Shown in pieces: positions 47,220 to 59,099 of a stretch of DNA of 64,000 bases (the stretch's first letter is position 1; each line of letters begins with the position of its first letter). The translations under genes were made by a program, and so were the position numbers. Source of the stretch: Otatea glauca (Eukaryota > Streptophyta > Magnoliopsida > Poales > Poaceae); contig CM070722.1 in assembly GCA_036346275.1 (NCBI GenBank), forward strand, positions 64,951,524 through 65,015,523, in the 5' to 3' direction. The notes below the pieces were generated by a model. That model had not been told where the DNA came from. It did not search any database and worked only from the letters and a program-made list of their open reading frames with translations.

Positions 47220-50200
47220 CTTAACTTTTCTATATTCCATGCATTTGGAAGGATCGCGCCGCGGTGTCCTTGAGCCGAAAGGTGCCGTGTCGAGGATCTC
47301 GCACGACGGTGAAGGGGCCTTCCTGTGGCGGCGATACCAGCTTATCCTGCCGGTCCGACCCGACGCAGACCGTGTCGCCAAGATCAAAGACCGCCTCGAA
47401 CTCGCGGCCGTGGTAACGTCGTGAGAGCTTGTTGATATCGCCGATCGCAGACGGCCACGCCATCGCGCTCGCCGATCCGGGTCGACGAGTCTTGTTGTGC
47501 GGCGAGCCCCGAGCCTCCTCGGCTTGCGCCTTGGGGCGCCATACTCAGTGTCCGCTCGGCAAGAAGACGGCCTCAAGACCGTATACCATAAAGAACGGTG
47601 TGAACCCGGCCGCCGGGTCGGCGTGGTCCGTAGACTCCGGAGGACGGAGGTAGCTCGGCCGCCCAGCCCCGCCGGTGTTTGAGCCGATCAAGATCCGCGG
47701 CTTGAGCCCTTGAAGGATCATGCCGCTTGCGCTTCGACCAGCCGTTGGTCCGCGGATGGGCCACGGCGCCTAATCGACGCGGATGTTGAAGTCATCGCAG
47801 AACTCGAGGAATTCTTCCCGTGAATCGCTGCGTTCGTTGTCGGTGATGATGGAGTTTGGGACTCGAATCGAAAGACTATGTCGCGGAAGAAGATGGCCGC
47901 TTGTGCCGACGTGGCGCTTCGACCGGGCTTGGCCTCTATCCACTTGGTGAACTTGTCCACCGCGACGAGCAAATGAGTAAAGCCCCGGGCGCTTTCTTGA
48001 AAGGCCCGACCGGATCGAGCCCCGAACCGCAAAAGGCCACGTGATGGGGATTGTCCGCAAGGCCTAAGCCGCGGATGTGTCCGCTCGCAAAGAATTGGCA
48101 TCCTTCGCAGTGCGTGCGATGCGCTCAAGCGTCGGACACGGCGGCGGCCAATAGAAACCTTGCCGAAAGGCCTTTCCCACCGTAGATCGGGCGCAGCGTG
48201 GTGACCGCAAATTCTACGTGTATGTCGCCCAAGAGTTGTTTTCCTTGGTCGGCCGTATCGCACTTTTGGAGGACCCCGGAGGCTCCTTTTGTAAAGGTCC
48301 GACCGATCAGACGAAAGACTTTGCTCGCGGGCGAGGCGCCGGCCCTCGGTCGGGTCGAGGAAGCGACCCGTCCACAAACGATCTATGAATGGCTTTCTCG
48401 ATCGGACTCGGTTGCTAGCACGCCGTGGCTCGACCGCCAAGTCTACGCCCGATCGCGCGGCGGTCGGGCGACTGTCTAGGTAGGTCGGAGGACCGCTCGC
48501 CACCGGCCACCGGATGGAAGGCGCAGGAGGTCGCAGACGAAGATCCCGGCGGGACCGGCTCTCTGGAGGCCGATTGGCGGTGTAGTCGGCGCCGCTATTG
48601 TAGCGCTCGGTAGCTATGGTGAAGCTCGAAGCCCTTGAACCGCACTTCGAGCTCGCGCGCTTCTCGACAAGACGCGCCATACGGGCGTCTCGGGGTCCGC
48701 GCCTTCATGACTTGGTCGACGACAAGCTTGGAGTCCCCGTGGACGAGAGTCGGCGAGCACCGAGGTCGGCAATGATCCGAGACCGCTGACGAGGACTCGT
48801 GACTCGCAACGCTTGTTGGTGGCGCCAAAGCGATCGATGGCGTCTCGAGCTTGTTCCCAAGTGGGAGATGATGATAACCCAATACCGCGCCATTCTTGTT
48901 GTAAGACCCATCGAAGTACATTGTCCAAGACTCGGGTCTTCGATCACCGTGGTGCACAGGTTTCGGTCCACTCGGCGATGAAGTCGGCTAGGGCTCGCGA
49001 CTTGATCGCCGTCCGAGGGACGATGTGATGTCGTGGCGGCCGAGCTCGAGTGCCCACTTGGCTATCCTTCCCGAGCGCCGCGGTTGCGGGCGATCTCGCT
49101 TAACGGGACGTGGTCACCACGGTGATGTTGTGCCGATTGAAGTAGTGGACGAGCTTTCTCTCGCAATGAGCACCGCGTAGAGTAAGCTTCGCACTGCGGT
49201 ACCGAGTCTTGACTCGAAAGGACCTCGCTAATGAAGTAAACCGCCGTTGTACCTTAAGTTTGCGCCTTCTTCCGCCGCTCCACCACGAGGGCCGCTACGA
49301 CGACTTGGTAGTGGCGGCGATGTAGAGAACAGCGGCTCCCACAGTGCCGGGCGACCAGATCGAGGCGAGGATGAAGGCCTTCAGCGCGTGGGCCTCCCGA
49401 GCTTCGGGTCCAACTAAAGCGGCCGGATCTCTTGAGTAGCTCAGAGTGGCATTCGCGCCGCCGAGGCGAGACACGAACGGCTCAAAGTCGCTAGGCATCC
49501 GGCGACCTCTGACCCCTTGAGGTTGCCGATTGGGCCCATCCTTGCGATTGCCAATATCTTCTCCCGTTGGCCTCGATGCCTCGCCGAGACAATGAAGCCA
49601 AGGAGCTTCCTTTGGGGACCCAGCGCATTTCTCGTGATTGAGCTTTATGCGGAATCGCCGAAGGTTCGCAAGGTCTCTTCCGGTCGGGACAAGGTCGCCG
49701 ACCTTCTTGGTTTTACGACAATATCGCCGACGACACCTCAACGTTACGGCCGATCCGTTATTGAAGCACGCTTGCATACATCGCGGTATGTAGCGCCATT
49801 TCTTTAGGCCGAACGGCATCGTAACGTGCGTAATGAGCCGAACGGGTGATGAAGGAAGTCGCGAGCCGGTCGGACTCCTTAGCGCAATCTAGTGGTAGCC
49901 CGAGTAGGCATCCGAGAAAGAGAGGGACTCGCGACCGCGGTGGAGTCGATGACTTGGTCGATGCGGGCAAAGGAACGGATCTTTGGGACATGCTTTGTTG
50001 AGACCCGTATAGTCAACGACATCCTCCATTGCCCATTTTTCTTTTTACAAGTACAGGTTGGCTAGCCACCGGGTGGCGCACTCTTTACGAACCCCGCAGC
50101 CGTAAGTTTGGCGATCTCCTCCCTATGATCCTGCGCTTCTCCTCGTCGGCGGCGCGGCGCTAGGCGACCGGCTTTGAGCCCGGTCTGACGCTCAAGGAGT

Positions 50201-52924
50201 GCTCGGCGACTTCCTTTGGGATTCCCGGCATGTCGGAGGACCTCCATGCGAAGACGCCTTTGTTGGTGCGAGGAGTCGACGAGCGCGCTTCCTATTTGGC
50301 GGGGCGTGGTTCGATCCGCGCGGTCTTGGTCGGATCACGAGGATCGACCGCGACCTCCTTCGTGTCCTCGGCGGACTTGAAGGATCCCGCCCGACTTGTC
50401 GGACTCGGGGCGGATTCGAGGCTTCCTCCCGAGGTTGTCGAGCTCGCAGACGCGATGACCGCCGAGGCAAGCTCACAACCGCTGCGCCGCGATTGTAGGC
50501 AAGCCGAAAGACGATGCCACGGTGATGACTCCGTGGCCCCGGCATCTTCACTTGAGGTAGGCGTGGCGGGGACCGCCATGAACTTGGCGTAACATGGCCG
50601 CCCCAGATGGCATGGTAAGAACCGGAAATCCACGACCTCAAAAGCGAGGGTTTCGCGCGGAAGTTTCCGGTTCTCCAAAGGTAACGAGCGGTCGACCGCC
50701 TGAGTGGATAGGCTCGCGGCCGTGAATGACGCCATGGAAGGGCGCTTTGTCGGGTCGAGGGTTGAGCGCGGATCCCTATAGCGCCGAGCGCCTCGACGTA
50801 GAGGATGTTGAGGCCGCCGCCTCGTCCATGAGCACCTTTGAAAGGCGCTTCTTCCACGACGGGCCGACCACCGGGGTATCTCCCTACCGTGGAACGTGGT
50901 CGGGTGGTCGGTCCGATCAAAGGTGATCGAACTCCGACCACCGGAGGTATTGGAGGACGATGGCGCGACGGTATGGACCTCGCGATAAGCGAGCTTGAGC
51001 CGGCGCTTGCCGGCATAGCAGCCGGTCCTCCAAAGATCATGAGGCACCGCCGGGTTCGTGGAACTCGCCGTCGTTTTTTCTCTGCGACCGCGGGCCGCAG
51101 CAGCTTCTTCCCTTGCCACGCGGCGTTGCGGGACGCCGGAGAGGTAACGCCTCGAGACCTCGCAGCCCCGGATTTGTGTTTGACGGAGAACCCGTGGTTT
51201 GGGCACGGCCGCCCATCAATTTCTCGAAGTGGTCGGGCGCGACGGTCGGTCGCACTGTTGCTTGGCGAGCGGTCGTCGGTGGCGACCACTGGGCTCGCGG
51301 ATCGCTTCCGTCCGCTTCGCTTGCTCGGAGCGGTCGGCGGGACCCGGCGCGACGTCGGGTTCGGCTGGGCCTTTCCTCCTCGAAGATGGCCCCCACCCTC
51401 CTCGCCGAGGCGTGGTTGGTGGCGATATCGAGGAGCTCCTTGGTAGTTCCGGGCTTGAGACACCTAGTTTGTGTACCAAGGCCTTGCGGGAGGTGCCAGA
51501 TGAATGCTCCCACGACATCGGCGTCGGAGATGTCGGGAGCTCGTTATCGGGCGAAAACCGCGGATGTAGTCCCGAGGGTTTCCACAGTCGCTGCTTGCAC
51601 CCTTCAGTCCTCAGAATTTCGAGCGCTTGTAAGTGCCACGGAAGAAGTTGCCGACGAAGAGGCCTTCAAGTCGGTCCACCCACGATGGTTTTGGCGGCAA
51701 GTACTCGAGCCGTGCTCGGGCGAGTCCGCGAGGTAGATGGGAAGGTATTGATGATGAAGAGGTCATCCGTTGCTCCTCCCGCCGCATGCGAGCCGGTAAT
51801 CTTGAGCCGACACTGGTTTGTGGCCCGTGTATTTGGCAATGTTGGTAGGCGCCGGAATCGGGCAGGAAGTCCGCCGGCGGATCCTCGGCAGAACGCCGCG
51901 TCCAGACCGCGGGGCTCGGCCGCGATGGTGGTGCTCACGCCCGCAACCCGTGAGCGGCGGCCTCCGCCATCTTTCTCCGCGCCTCAAGGGTAGCGCGAAT
52001 GTCGAGGTATCATCGAGGCGTTAGCGCGCACCGGCGCGCGAGGCTCGTGTGGCTCGCGGCGGCGACGCCGCGCTGCGACCTATCCGGCCAGACAATGCAG
52101 TACGGGCCCGGTGGCGAGGTGGCTCCGAGCGATAGGAGCGGGCGTGCATGTCTTTGACGGCCGCGTGCTCTACCACCCGGAGGTTTTGGTAGGTGGCCTT
52201 GGCCTCGGGTCGATCGGCCCGGAGGCCTCAGCGAAGATTGCGGCCGCGCCACGCTTTGACCGGCGTGGGGAAGAAGTGAGGACCGCTTGACCTTCCGCTG
52301 CTTTGGGTGTGCTCGACGACCGCGTCGCGCGCCGCCGCCAGCACACGCGGGCCTCGAGCCCTCCCGCTCCAGTTGGCTCGAGCCGGCCGAGCTCGATCTT
52401 CGTTACTCCAACTCTTTGCGCTGTTGTTGGAGCTCTGCGCGCGGTCCGAAAGGCGTTCAAGACGCCGCTACCGGCATTCCTCCTCCCGCGCTGAATCGCT
52501 TGGACAGAGGCCCGCGCCGCGAGGGTCACGGGCAACCGACGGCGGTCGCCATGTTGCACTCGCGAGAGTGCCGCTGCGGCGGTACTCCGTGTCGGAGCCG
52601 GAGTCACGTCCGAAGAGTCTTCCGGAACTCGTGGATGGAGGCCGGCGGTAGCCACCATTGCCACCGGGCGCGAGCCTACGGGGTGACATGGTCACCGCCT
52701 GCCTACGAGTTTTCACGACCGTGGCGGCACTCCTCGGTTCCGGCCGGGAGCTGCAGGCGCCTGCCGGAGCTTAGCGGTCGCCGGAGAGGACGCCTAAGCT
52801 CTCGGGGCGCTCGTTCTTCGAGCGGCGGACGAAGCGTGAGCCCTCCCGTCGGGGTGACGGCGGTCGAGGGAGCCGGCGGATCCGGTTCCCGCGCGATCAT
52901 GCCGCCGCAGCGGGTGGATGCCAT
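47220..52924 (-). pseudogene. Gypsy gag-pol, broken
   Basis: Reading leftward: gag from ATG at 52924; a gag core block with LLDIATNHASARR near 51440; a protease-side block (FRFLPCHLGRPCYAKFMA) near 50610; an RT approach block (HREEIAKLTAAGFVK) near 50100; RT with MPFGLKK at 49819 and FRIKLNHEKC near 49640; RNase H around 49.3-48.6 kb; integrase core with THLLVAVDKFTKWIEAKP near 47950, NSIITDN, and EEFLEFCDDFNIRVD near 47790, where the NG-Q motif region AHPRTNG follows at 47760; and a C-terminal YHGREFEA / GPFTVVRDPRHGTFRLKD block ending near 47230. At least a dozen frame changes break the polyprotein, so the copy as written cannot encode an active enzyme. Confidence 0.85.
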
Positions 52925-52967
52925 CGGGAGATAAACGGAACCGAGATGGTGATGAAGACGCGCTGGT

Positions 52968-52986
52968 CCCCTACCGGCGCTACCAA
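52968..52986 (-). other. Gypsy primer-binding-like site
   Basis: Next to the 5' LTR the minus strand reads TTGGTAGCGCCGGTAGGGG, like the TGGCGCGCCAGGTAGGGG type of tRNA-complementary site in related elements but with apparent small errors. The tRNA is not assigned. Confidence 0.35.
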
Positions 52987-52987
52987 C

Positions 52988-53883
52988 CGCCGGCGCTTTC
53001 TAGCGCCGGCAAGTAAATTTGTAAGTCTAGGGGTCGCGCTCCACTCCTGAATGGTTAGACTCGTGAGTCCAAGATGTATACTTGTTCGGCCAAGGTCCCT
53101 ACTCCATTCGTGGTGATGGTGTTGTATTACTCTTGATACGTATGATCGCACAAAGTTTTACAAGCGAGAATGCCAATAGCTTAGCGAGATGGGTTTGATA
53201 GCGCTCTCCCTCTCTCTCTCGTTCTCGCCCTTCTTCTCGCCTCTCGAATCGCTTAGCCCCGCCTCCTTTTATACGTGAAGGAAGGGGCAGTTACATCGAG
53301 TTGGGAGGAAGAGCGAGGTGACCGGCGCTAGGAGCTCCGGCCCTTCGTCCCGTGGATGGTCGCCACCCGCCTTGCCCATGCCGGGTTGGTAGCCTTGGTG
53401 GTCGTGAGGTTAGGTATTCCCGAAATAGCGTGACTTGCCTCTCGTGACCCTTGCGAATCGCCGACGCCGAGGTGCGTGGCGTTGGTGCCGCTTTGGGAGG
53501 AGCGTGCGCTCGGCCGCACGTGGATCGTTGATGGGCCGAAGCTTTGTCTTCTGCAATACCGTGATCTTCTTGGGAAGGAGCCACTTGCCCTTGTATAGTC
53601 GCCTGATTGACCTTATTCGGGGTACGTGGCGGTAGGTCGATGAGGACTCGACACGCACTCGGCGTTCACACCTTGGTTTGGTTGGAGTCGGAGATCCCGC
53701 CCGCCAAGAGGGGGCCTGAGCGCTGTCTGTCGGATTCGCTTCCTGGCCGGCCGGGAGCGGATGCCTTGCGCGGTCTCGCAGCGATTCGGTCGTGGCGCGG
53801 GCGGCGCGCGCTGTTGGGTGAAATATGTTTGAGGCACCGCTCGCCGCCGGGTGTTGGGGTATCCTTTTTATTAGTATTCGTCA
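52988..53883 (-). repeat. Gypsy 5' LTR
   Basis: This ~896 bp copy aligns along its length to 39323-40237. Its inner end lacks the expected terminal ACA, reading CGCCGGCGG, so the boundary is accurate to a few bases only. Confidence 0.85.
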
Positions 53884-54020
53884 GTTCTTAACAGTGAAAT
53901 CTGGAGTACCTGATATGAGTAAAGGTACAATTTTAGAGTCCAATGATGCCACATTCTTTGAGGACTTATTCCCTATGAAAGAGACACTTAGCTCATCTGG
54001 TCAAGAATCTATCTTCTCTC
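53884..54020 (+). pseudogene. Copia integrase, continuation
   Basis: After the duplicated GTTCT the copia frame resumes as VKSGVPDMSKGTILESNDA, TFFEDLFPMKE and SSGQESIFS, the region between integrase and RT. It joins directly to the frame ending at 39322 once the gypsy insertion and one TSD copy are removed. Confidence 0.85.
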
Positions 54021-55394
54021 TGAAAGGACCGGAGATGTTGCCTAGAGATGGGGGGTGAATAGGCGGATTAAAAAAAATGCAGCTAGATAAAAACTCCCGA
54101 GGGTCTCAACCCGGAATGTCCGGGGTATATAATCCGGATACTCCGGATTGTCCGAACTATCCGGGTTCACGAGTCCGGATACTCTGGATTAAAGATCTCG
54201 AAATGAGATTTTAAATCTCTGCAATTTTTCAACAATCTACTTGAATACAAAAGATCTAAATACTATCAGGTACCTGGGAATATTGTAGATCTGGAGCCAA
54301 AAACAACAATAGAGTAGATCGAGTCTTCCAAAGGTCTATCACAACAAAGAGCACGAAGACAAAGATTTTTACTCGAAGTTCGGATTCTTGAAGGGAATCC
54401 TACGTCTCCGTTGAGGAGGCACAAAGCCCGGGTCCCTCTTGACAACTATCCTTCCGGTGTTGAACAAAGCACTCGCCGGTCTTCACTTCTTGCCTCTTTC
54501 CTTTCGGAGGCGAGACTTGCCTTCACAATCTTCCGGGGCTCACCACAATGAGATTTGGAGGCTCCCGGTGACTCCTTACCGTCTAGGAGACCTTCAAACT
54601 CCAAGAGTAATAAATACGTTGCGAACTCAACTTGGAGGATGAAACTTATGCTCAAAGATGAAAGATGCAAGTTCAAGTCACTCAAATCCACTCCTTTCTC
54701 CCAAAAGAATCAAATCTATCAAAGGCTTCAAATGGAGAAAGGGGATTAGGGCTCAAGAGAGTGAGAGTGAGTGTTTTTGAATGAACAACAGCAATAATGA
54801 AGCTCTTCTCTGTTAGGTGAAGAGTGATGGCTTAAATAGGGGCTCCAAAATCCAACCGTTGGGGGTGAGCTGCACTCAACCCGGAGACTCCGGATTGAGG
54901 AGAATTAGAACACACCGAGGTAGCTAACCCGGAGACTCCGGACATATAACCCGGAGTGTCCGGACCAAATGTCCGGATACTCCGGACTATCCATAGAGCT
55001 GCTACCGAGGGTGTCAACACGGAGAGTCCGGACCAAATGTCCGGATACTCCGGGTTGGCCCACTCGGCCAAAGGTGTGTATTTTGACAAAAATGAAGTGC
55101 TTGAAGTGTTTAAGCAATGCAATTTTTATCCTTGAGCACACGTATATCCTAAAAGTGATTTCCCGTTGTATCCCTCTTAATAGTACGGCTATCCTTAGAC
55201 TCAAATGAAATAGAGAAAATTTACAACAAGTCTTTATGTCGTCTTCACAAATTTTAAACTCGGCAGGGATCTTCAATTGCTTTCTCAAGATGATATTGCC
55301 TCTACCTCTGCATAGATTCTCACTTGATCATTAGTGTTTTAATTGTGTTGCCATCTATCACCAAAACTTCTTAAGGGGCCTAGATGCACTTTCA
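54021..55394. mobile_element. Solo LTR inserted in copia
   Basis: A 1,374 bp sequence begins TGAAAGGACCGG and ends GATGCACTTTCA (inverted TGAAAG/CTTTCA), flanked by a perfect 5 bp duplication CTCTC (54016-54020 and 55395-55399). No coding frame is seen. The interior is marked by repeated TCCGGATACTCCGG and CCGGAGTGTCCGGA palindromic phrases near 54110-54180 and 54890-55060. TG...CA ends with a 5 bp duplication fit an LTR left by recombination. Confidence 0.7.
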
Positions 55395-56580
55395 CTCTCC
55401 TAAACCTTCCACTCCTATACAAATTGAGCCCACTTTTGAGGAAAATCCAATAGATAAGGACAATGAAGTAACTCATAAGAGTAAGAGACTCTTCATTGTA
55501 TATCTAGTGGATGATACTTCAAGAACCATTGAGGAGGCTTATTCATCTCAGAACGCTAACTGTTGGAAGGAAGCGGTCCAGAGTGAGATGGATTCCATCT
55601 TGAGCAATGGAACTTGGGAAGTTGTTAATCGTCCATATGGGTGTAAACCTATAGGATGTAAGTGGGTGTTTAAGAAAAAGCTGAGGCCTGATGGTACGAT
55701 TGAAAAGTACAAGGCAAGGCTTGTGGCCAAGGGTTATACCTAGAAAGAAGGCGAGGACTTCTTTGATACTTACTCACCTGTTGCCAGATTGACTACTATT
55801 AGAGTACTACTATCTTTGGCTGCCTCCTACGGTCTGATCATTCATCAGATGGACGTAAAGACGGCTTTCCTTAATAGAGATTTGGAAGAGGAAATCTATA
55901 TGGATCAGCCTGATGGATTTGTAGTAAAGGGTCATGAAGGAAAAGTGTGTAGGTTGTTGAAGTCTTTGTATGGTTTTAAGCAAGCACCTAGCGATGGGCA
56001 CGAGAAGTTCGACAGAACTTTAACATCTGCCGGCTTTGTTGTGAATGAAGCTGACAAATGTGTGTATTACCGCTATGGTGGGGGTGAAGGAGTGATTATG
56101 TGTTTGTATGTTGATGACATATTGATCTTTGGGACGAACCTTAATGTGATTAAGGAAGTCAAGGACTTCTTGTACGAAAACTTTGAAATGAAAGATTTGG
56201 GAGTAGCGGATGTCATTTTAGACATTAAACTGTTAAGAGAAGGTGACGGTGGGATTACTCTTGAGCAGTCCCATTATGTGGAAAAGGTGTTGAGTCGCTT
56301 TGGCTATAGCGATTGCAAATCTGCTCCAACGCTATATGATCCAAGTGTGCTATTACGAAAGAACCAACGTATAGCAAAGGATCAATTGAGATATTCCCAA
56401 ATCATTGGTTCACTGATGTATTTAGCTAGTGCAACGAGGCACGATATCTCGCTTCTTTGTGAGCAAACTAAGCCGGTTTGTTTCAAACCCGGAGATGATC
56501 ATTGGCATGCTCTTGAGAGTAATGTAATGCTATCTAAAAGGGACATCGAGTTATGGAATTCACTACACCGGGTACCCTAG
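55395..56580 (+). pseudogene. Copia reverse transcriptase (RVT_2)
   Basis: Recognisable blocks are WKEAVQSEMDSILSNGTWEV, GCKWVFKKKLRPDGTIEKYK, ARLVAKGYT, QMDVKTAFLNRDLEEEIYMD, SLYGFKQAP and the catalytic CLYVDDILIFG (Tyr-Val-Asp-Asp). A TAG stop replaces the Gln codon after KGYT at 55741. Compensating frame changes occur around 56460-56500, and the frame ends at a stop near 56578. The catalytic residues themselves are conserved. Confidence 0.9.
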
Positions 56581-57061
56581 GGTACTTGAGGGTTATAGTG
56601 ATTCAAACTGGATATCTGATGCTGATGAAATAAAAGTCACAAGTGGATATGTGTTCATATTGGGTGGTGGAGCTGTTTCCTGGAAGTCTTGCAAGCAAAC
56701 CATCTTAACGAGGTCTACAATGGAAGCATAACTCACAATATTAGATACCGCCACTGTGGAAGCCGACTGGCTGCATGAATATGTGATGGACTTACCGGTG
56801 ATTGAGAAACCGGTGCCTGTTATCCTTTTGAACTGTGACAATCAGACGGTGATTGTCAAGGTGAACACTTCTAAGGATAATACGAAGTCATCAAGGCACG
56901 TTAAGAGGCGGTTGAAGTCTGTCAGGAAAATGAGAAACTCCGGAGTTATAGCGTTGGACTATGTCCAGACGGCTAAAAACTTGGCAGATCCTTTTACAAA
57001 GGGACTATCACGGAATGTGATAGATGAAGCATCGAGGGAGATGGGCTTGAGACCCACATAA
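56581..57061 (+). pseudogene. Copia RNase H
   Basis: Blocks are GYSDSNWISDADE, GYVFILGGGAVSWKS, a TRSTMEAELT-like segment with an in-frame TAA near 56729, ADWLHEYVMDLPV, and a C-terminal HVKRR...IALDYVQT..NLADPFTKGLS. This is the RNase H of copia Pol, which removes the RNA template. The stop and an earlier frame change disable it. Confidence 0.85.
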
Positions 57062-57599
57062 AGTCATGTCTTAGTGGTAAGTCATCCTATGTGATCGGAG
57101 ATCCCGTGAATTAGGATGTTGAGACAAGCTAGTGACTGGCTAAGAGGAGAGTACCTTTTGTACTTAGCCCTCTCCGTTTGAGATGCAATAACTCTCCTAT
57201 TCTGTATGGCAGGTTGGTTATACCTTAATGTATTCCGAGTGGCTTTGATAAGCAGAAATGTTGTCCTACAGAACATCTTATGAGGAATACACCTATATGA
57301 GTTCGACTGCTAGTCATAGTCTATGAGATTTGGTGATCTCTAGAGGCTCATGAAAGGCCAAGGAGTATGACTTATAAGCTCCAAACCGAGGGGATGCATT
57401 TAGCAACCTAGTATCAGTAAAGGACTTTGGTGAAACTTGTTCGCACAAAACTGTCAATTCAAGGCATAGTCCATTGTTCAGTTGTGGATGAGTGTAATCT
57501 TTGTTCTAGGTGGAAGTTCAACTTAACAGTCTCCATCGAAACACTGGTATATCAAACTACATTGGAACTGAGAGTATTTCAAATGTTCCTTTGAAATTT

Positions 57600-57608
57600 G
57601 GTGGGGAT
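57600..57608 (+). other. Copia polypurine tract
   Basis: GGTGGGGAT lies directly before the 3' LTR, the usual copia position and form. Confidence 0.7.
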
Positions 57609-58619
57609 TGTTAGATTATTATGGGGCTAGCCCATAATTAGTTTAATAGAAATTCCAAAAGGCCCATTAAAATACTAGGAGTCATGAAATTGGTTTAGTA
57701 CCATACGAGAAGTTTGGAGAAGTTTTCCTCAACTTAAATAGTTGAGTTGTGTGTCTCCCAATTAGCAAAGTGGAAAAAGGGAAAGGCGGTGCCACACGCG
57801 CGCGCGCCGAGCCGAGCCGAGCCATGGCGTGGCGTGTGCGAGTCGAGTCGAGCACGTGCGCAGCGCAGGCCAGTAACCGCCATCAGTTACTAGTAACGGA
57901 CGTCTTGATGGAGTCAGTTACCTGTAACGGACGTCTTGATGGCCTCCTCTTAATCGCCGCCAGTTACCTTCATCTCCTGTCGCAAGCCTATATAAGGAGG
58001 GCAGCGGTTGTGCCTTTCTCCATCTGCTAGCTCTCACCTGAGCTTTCCCGCAATACTCCATCCATTGTTTCCTCTTGTAGTCGCTGCCGTCTTTGCATTT
58101 CCACCTTCGTTTTCTTGCGCGCACAAGTAGCGGAGGGAGCAGACCTCCGGAACCTCGTCCTTCTTAACATCTTGCTACCTCGTCCTTCTTAACATCTTGC
58201 TCAAGATAGAAGGCCGATAAGGTTTTTGGGAAGCATACCTCGCGACTGCTCAAGTGCGTCGAAACTTTCGGGAAAGGTGTTCCTGGAAGCGCATCTGCAC
58301 TGCACCAACGTTCGATTGCATCGATCTCTCCACTGCACCAAGGCTTCTCTGCGACAACTTGTGATCCTCTATTCCAACCGTCATGGCGAACGAGAAAGTC
58401 CCGCCTGCGTCTGTGTCTATGGTGGCACCGGTTTAAGGGTATATTAACTTATACCGTGTTTTAATCATGTTGATTTCTTACTCATTAGTCTTTGCGTATG
58501 AGATAGATAATTTGTTATCTAGTACCTTAAGTTTTGAACTAGAATTGTGCAATTGGTTAATCATGTTTTACCTAATTTTGTGAATTAAAATATTAAGAAA
58601 ATTCCTAATATTTCCAACA
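57609..58619 (+). repeat. Copia 3' LTR
   Basis: This 1,011 bp copy has a perfect 25 bp tandem duplication (58152-58201, ACCTCGTCCTTCTTAACATC...) absent from the 5' LTR. Its TATA-like CTATATAAGGAGGG is near 57988. Confidence 0.92.
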
Positions 58620-59040
58620 GTAGTTATAGTAGAATAGGAGCATACCTGAGTGCATACGAGTGTTGCCGGGGTAGCTGGAAAGCGGCGGCGGCGGCCTGCT
58701 GGCAAGCCATGGCGACGCAGCGCAGAGGCATAGTGTTGGCGGTGGCGGCACGCACTGAGGTGCCACGGAGGCGAATCAGGCTGGCTGCAACGGCGCTACC
58801 CGAGGCAGCCCGGCCACCAGAGCCGTCGGCGCAGTGACCCGCCGGATCCCCAAGTGGGACCGAGAGGAGAGAGAGAAACATACAGATGGAGGCTTGGCCT
58901 CGGTTCTGCCCAGCAACCAAAACGGAGGGCTCAGGGGGAAAAAAAAGGAAAAGAAAAGAAAAGGAGAAGGCCAAAAGAGAGAAAGGAAAGAACGGTTGGA
59001 AGAAAGTATAAAAAAAGAAATTAGCTGGTTCGGGACTCAA
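58620..59040 (-). other. Possible first exon of an interrupted minus-strand unit
   Basis: On the minus strand a long CT-rich leader (about 58900-59000) is followed by ATG at 58881 and an open, GC-rich, Ala/Arg-rich frame that ends in a consensus donor CACTCAG|GTATGC at about 58646. The copia element is inserted ~20 bp past this donor. The peptide could be an organelle-targeting presequence, but no family is recognised and the downstream part at 36240-36925 adds no domain. Confidence 0.25.
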
Positions 59041-59099
59041 GATTATCGGTTAGCGAATCTACATTTCAAACACGACCCTACAGTAAAATATATAGCCCT

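Larger units (their letters stand above)
39323..53883 (-). mobile_element. Ty3-gypsy retrotransposon, Tat-type
   Basis: LTRs 39323-40237 and about 52988-53883 bound a 14,561 bp element with a perfect 5 bp duplication GTTCT (39318-39322 and 53884-53888). On the minus strand the order is 5' LTR, gag, protease, RT, RNase H, integrase, then a long 3' region with an antisense ORF and a tandem array, the layout of Tat-lineage elements. A primer-binding-like site and a polypurine tract are in the right places. Frames are broken by many short indels. CpG is abundant while CAG/CTG seems scarce, so some lesions may be consensus errors. Confidence 0.9.
36926..58619 (+). mobile_element. Ty1-copia retrotransposon, twice interrupted
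   Basis: Two ~1 kb LTRs (36926-37926 and 57609-58619), beginning TGTTAGATTATTATG and ending CTAATATTTCCAACA, are flanked by a perfect 5 bp duplication GTAGT (36921-36925 and 58620-58624). Between them run gag, integrase, reverse transcriptase and RNase H in copia order on the plus strand. A 14.6 kb gypsy element (39323-53883) and a solo LTR (54021-55394) are inserted in it. With those removed it is about 5.8 kb. Nonsense codons, frameshifts and loss of the zinc knuckle and protease show it is non-autonomous now. Confidence 0.92.

Noticed and set aside
50199..52934. Several long plus-strand frames opposite gag-pol
   Set aside because: They are shadows of the minus-strand gypsy gag-pol; the recognisable motifs are all on minus.
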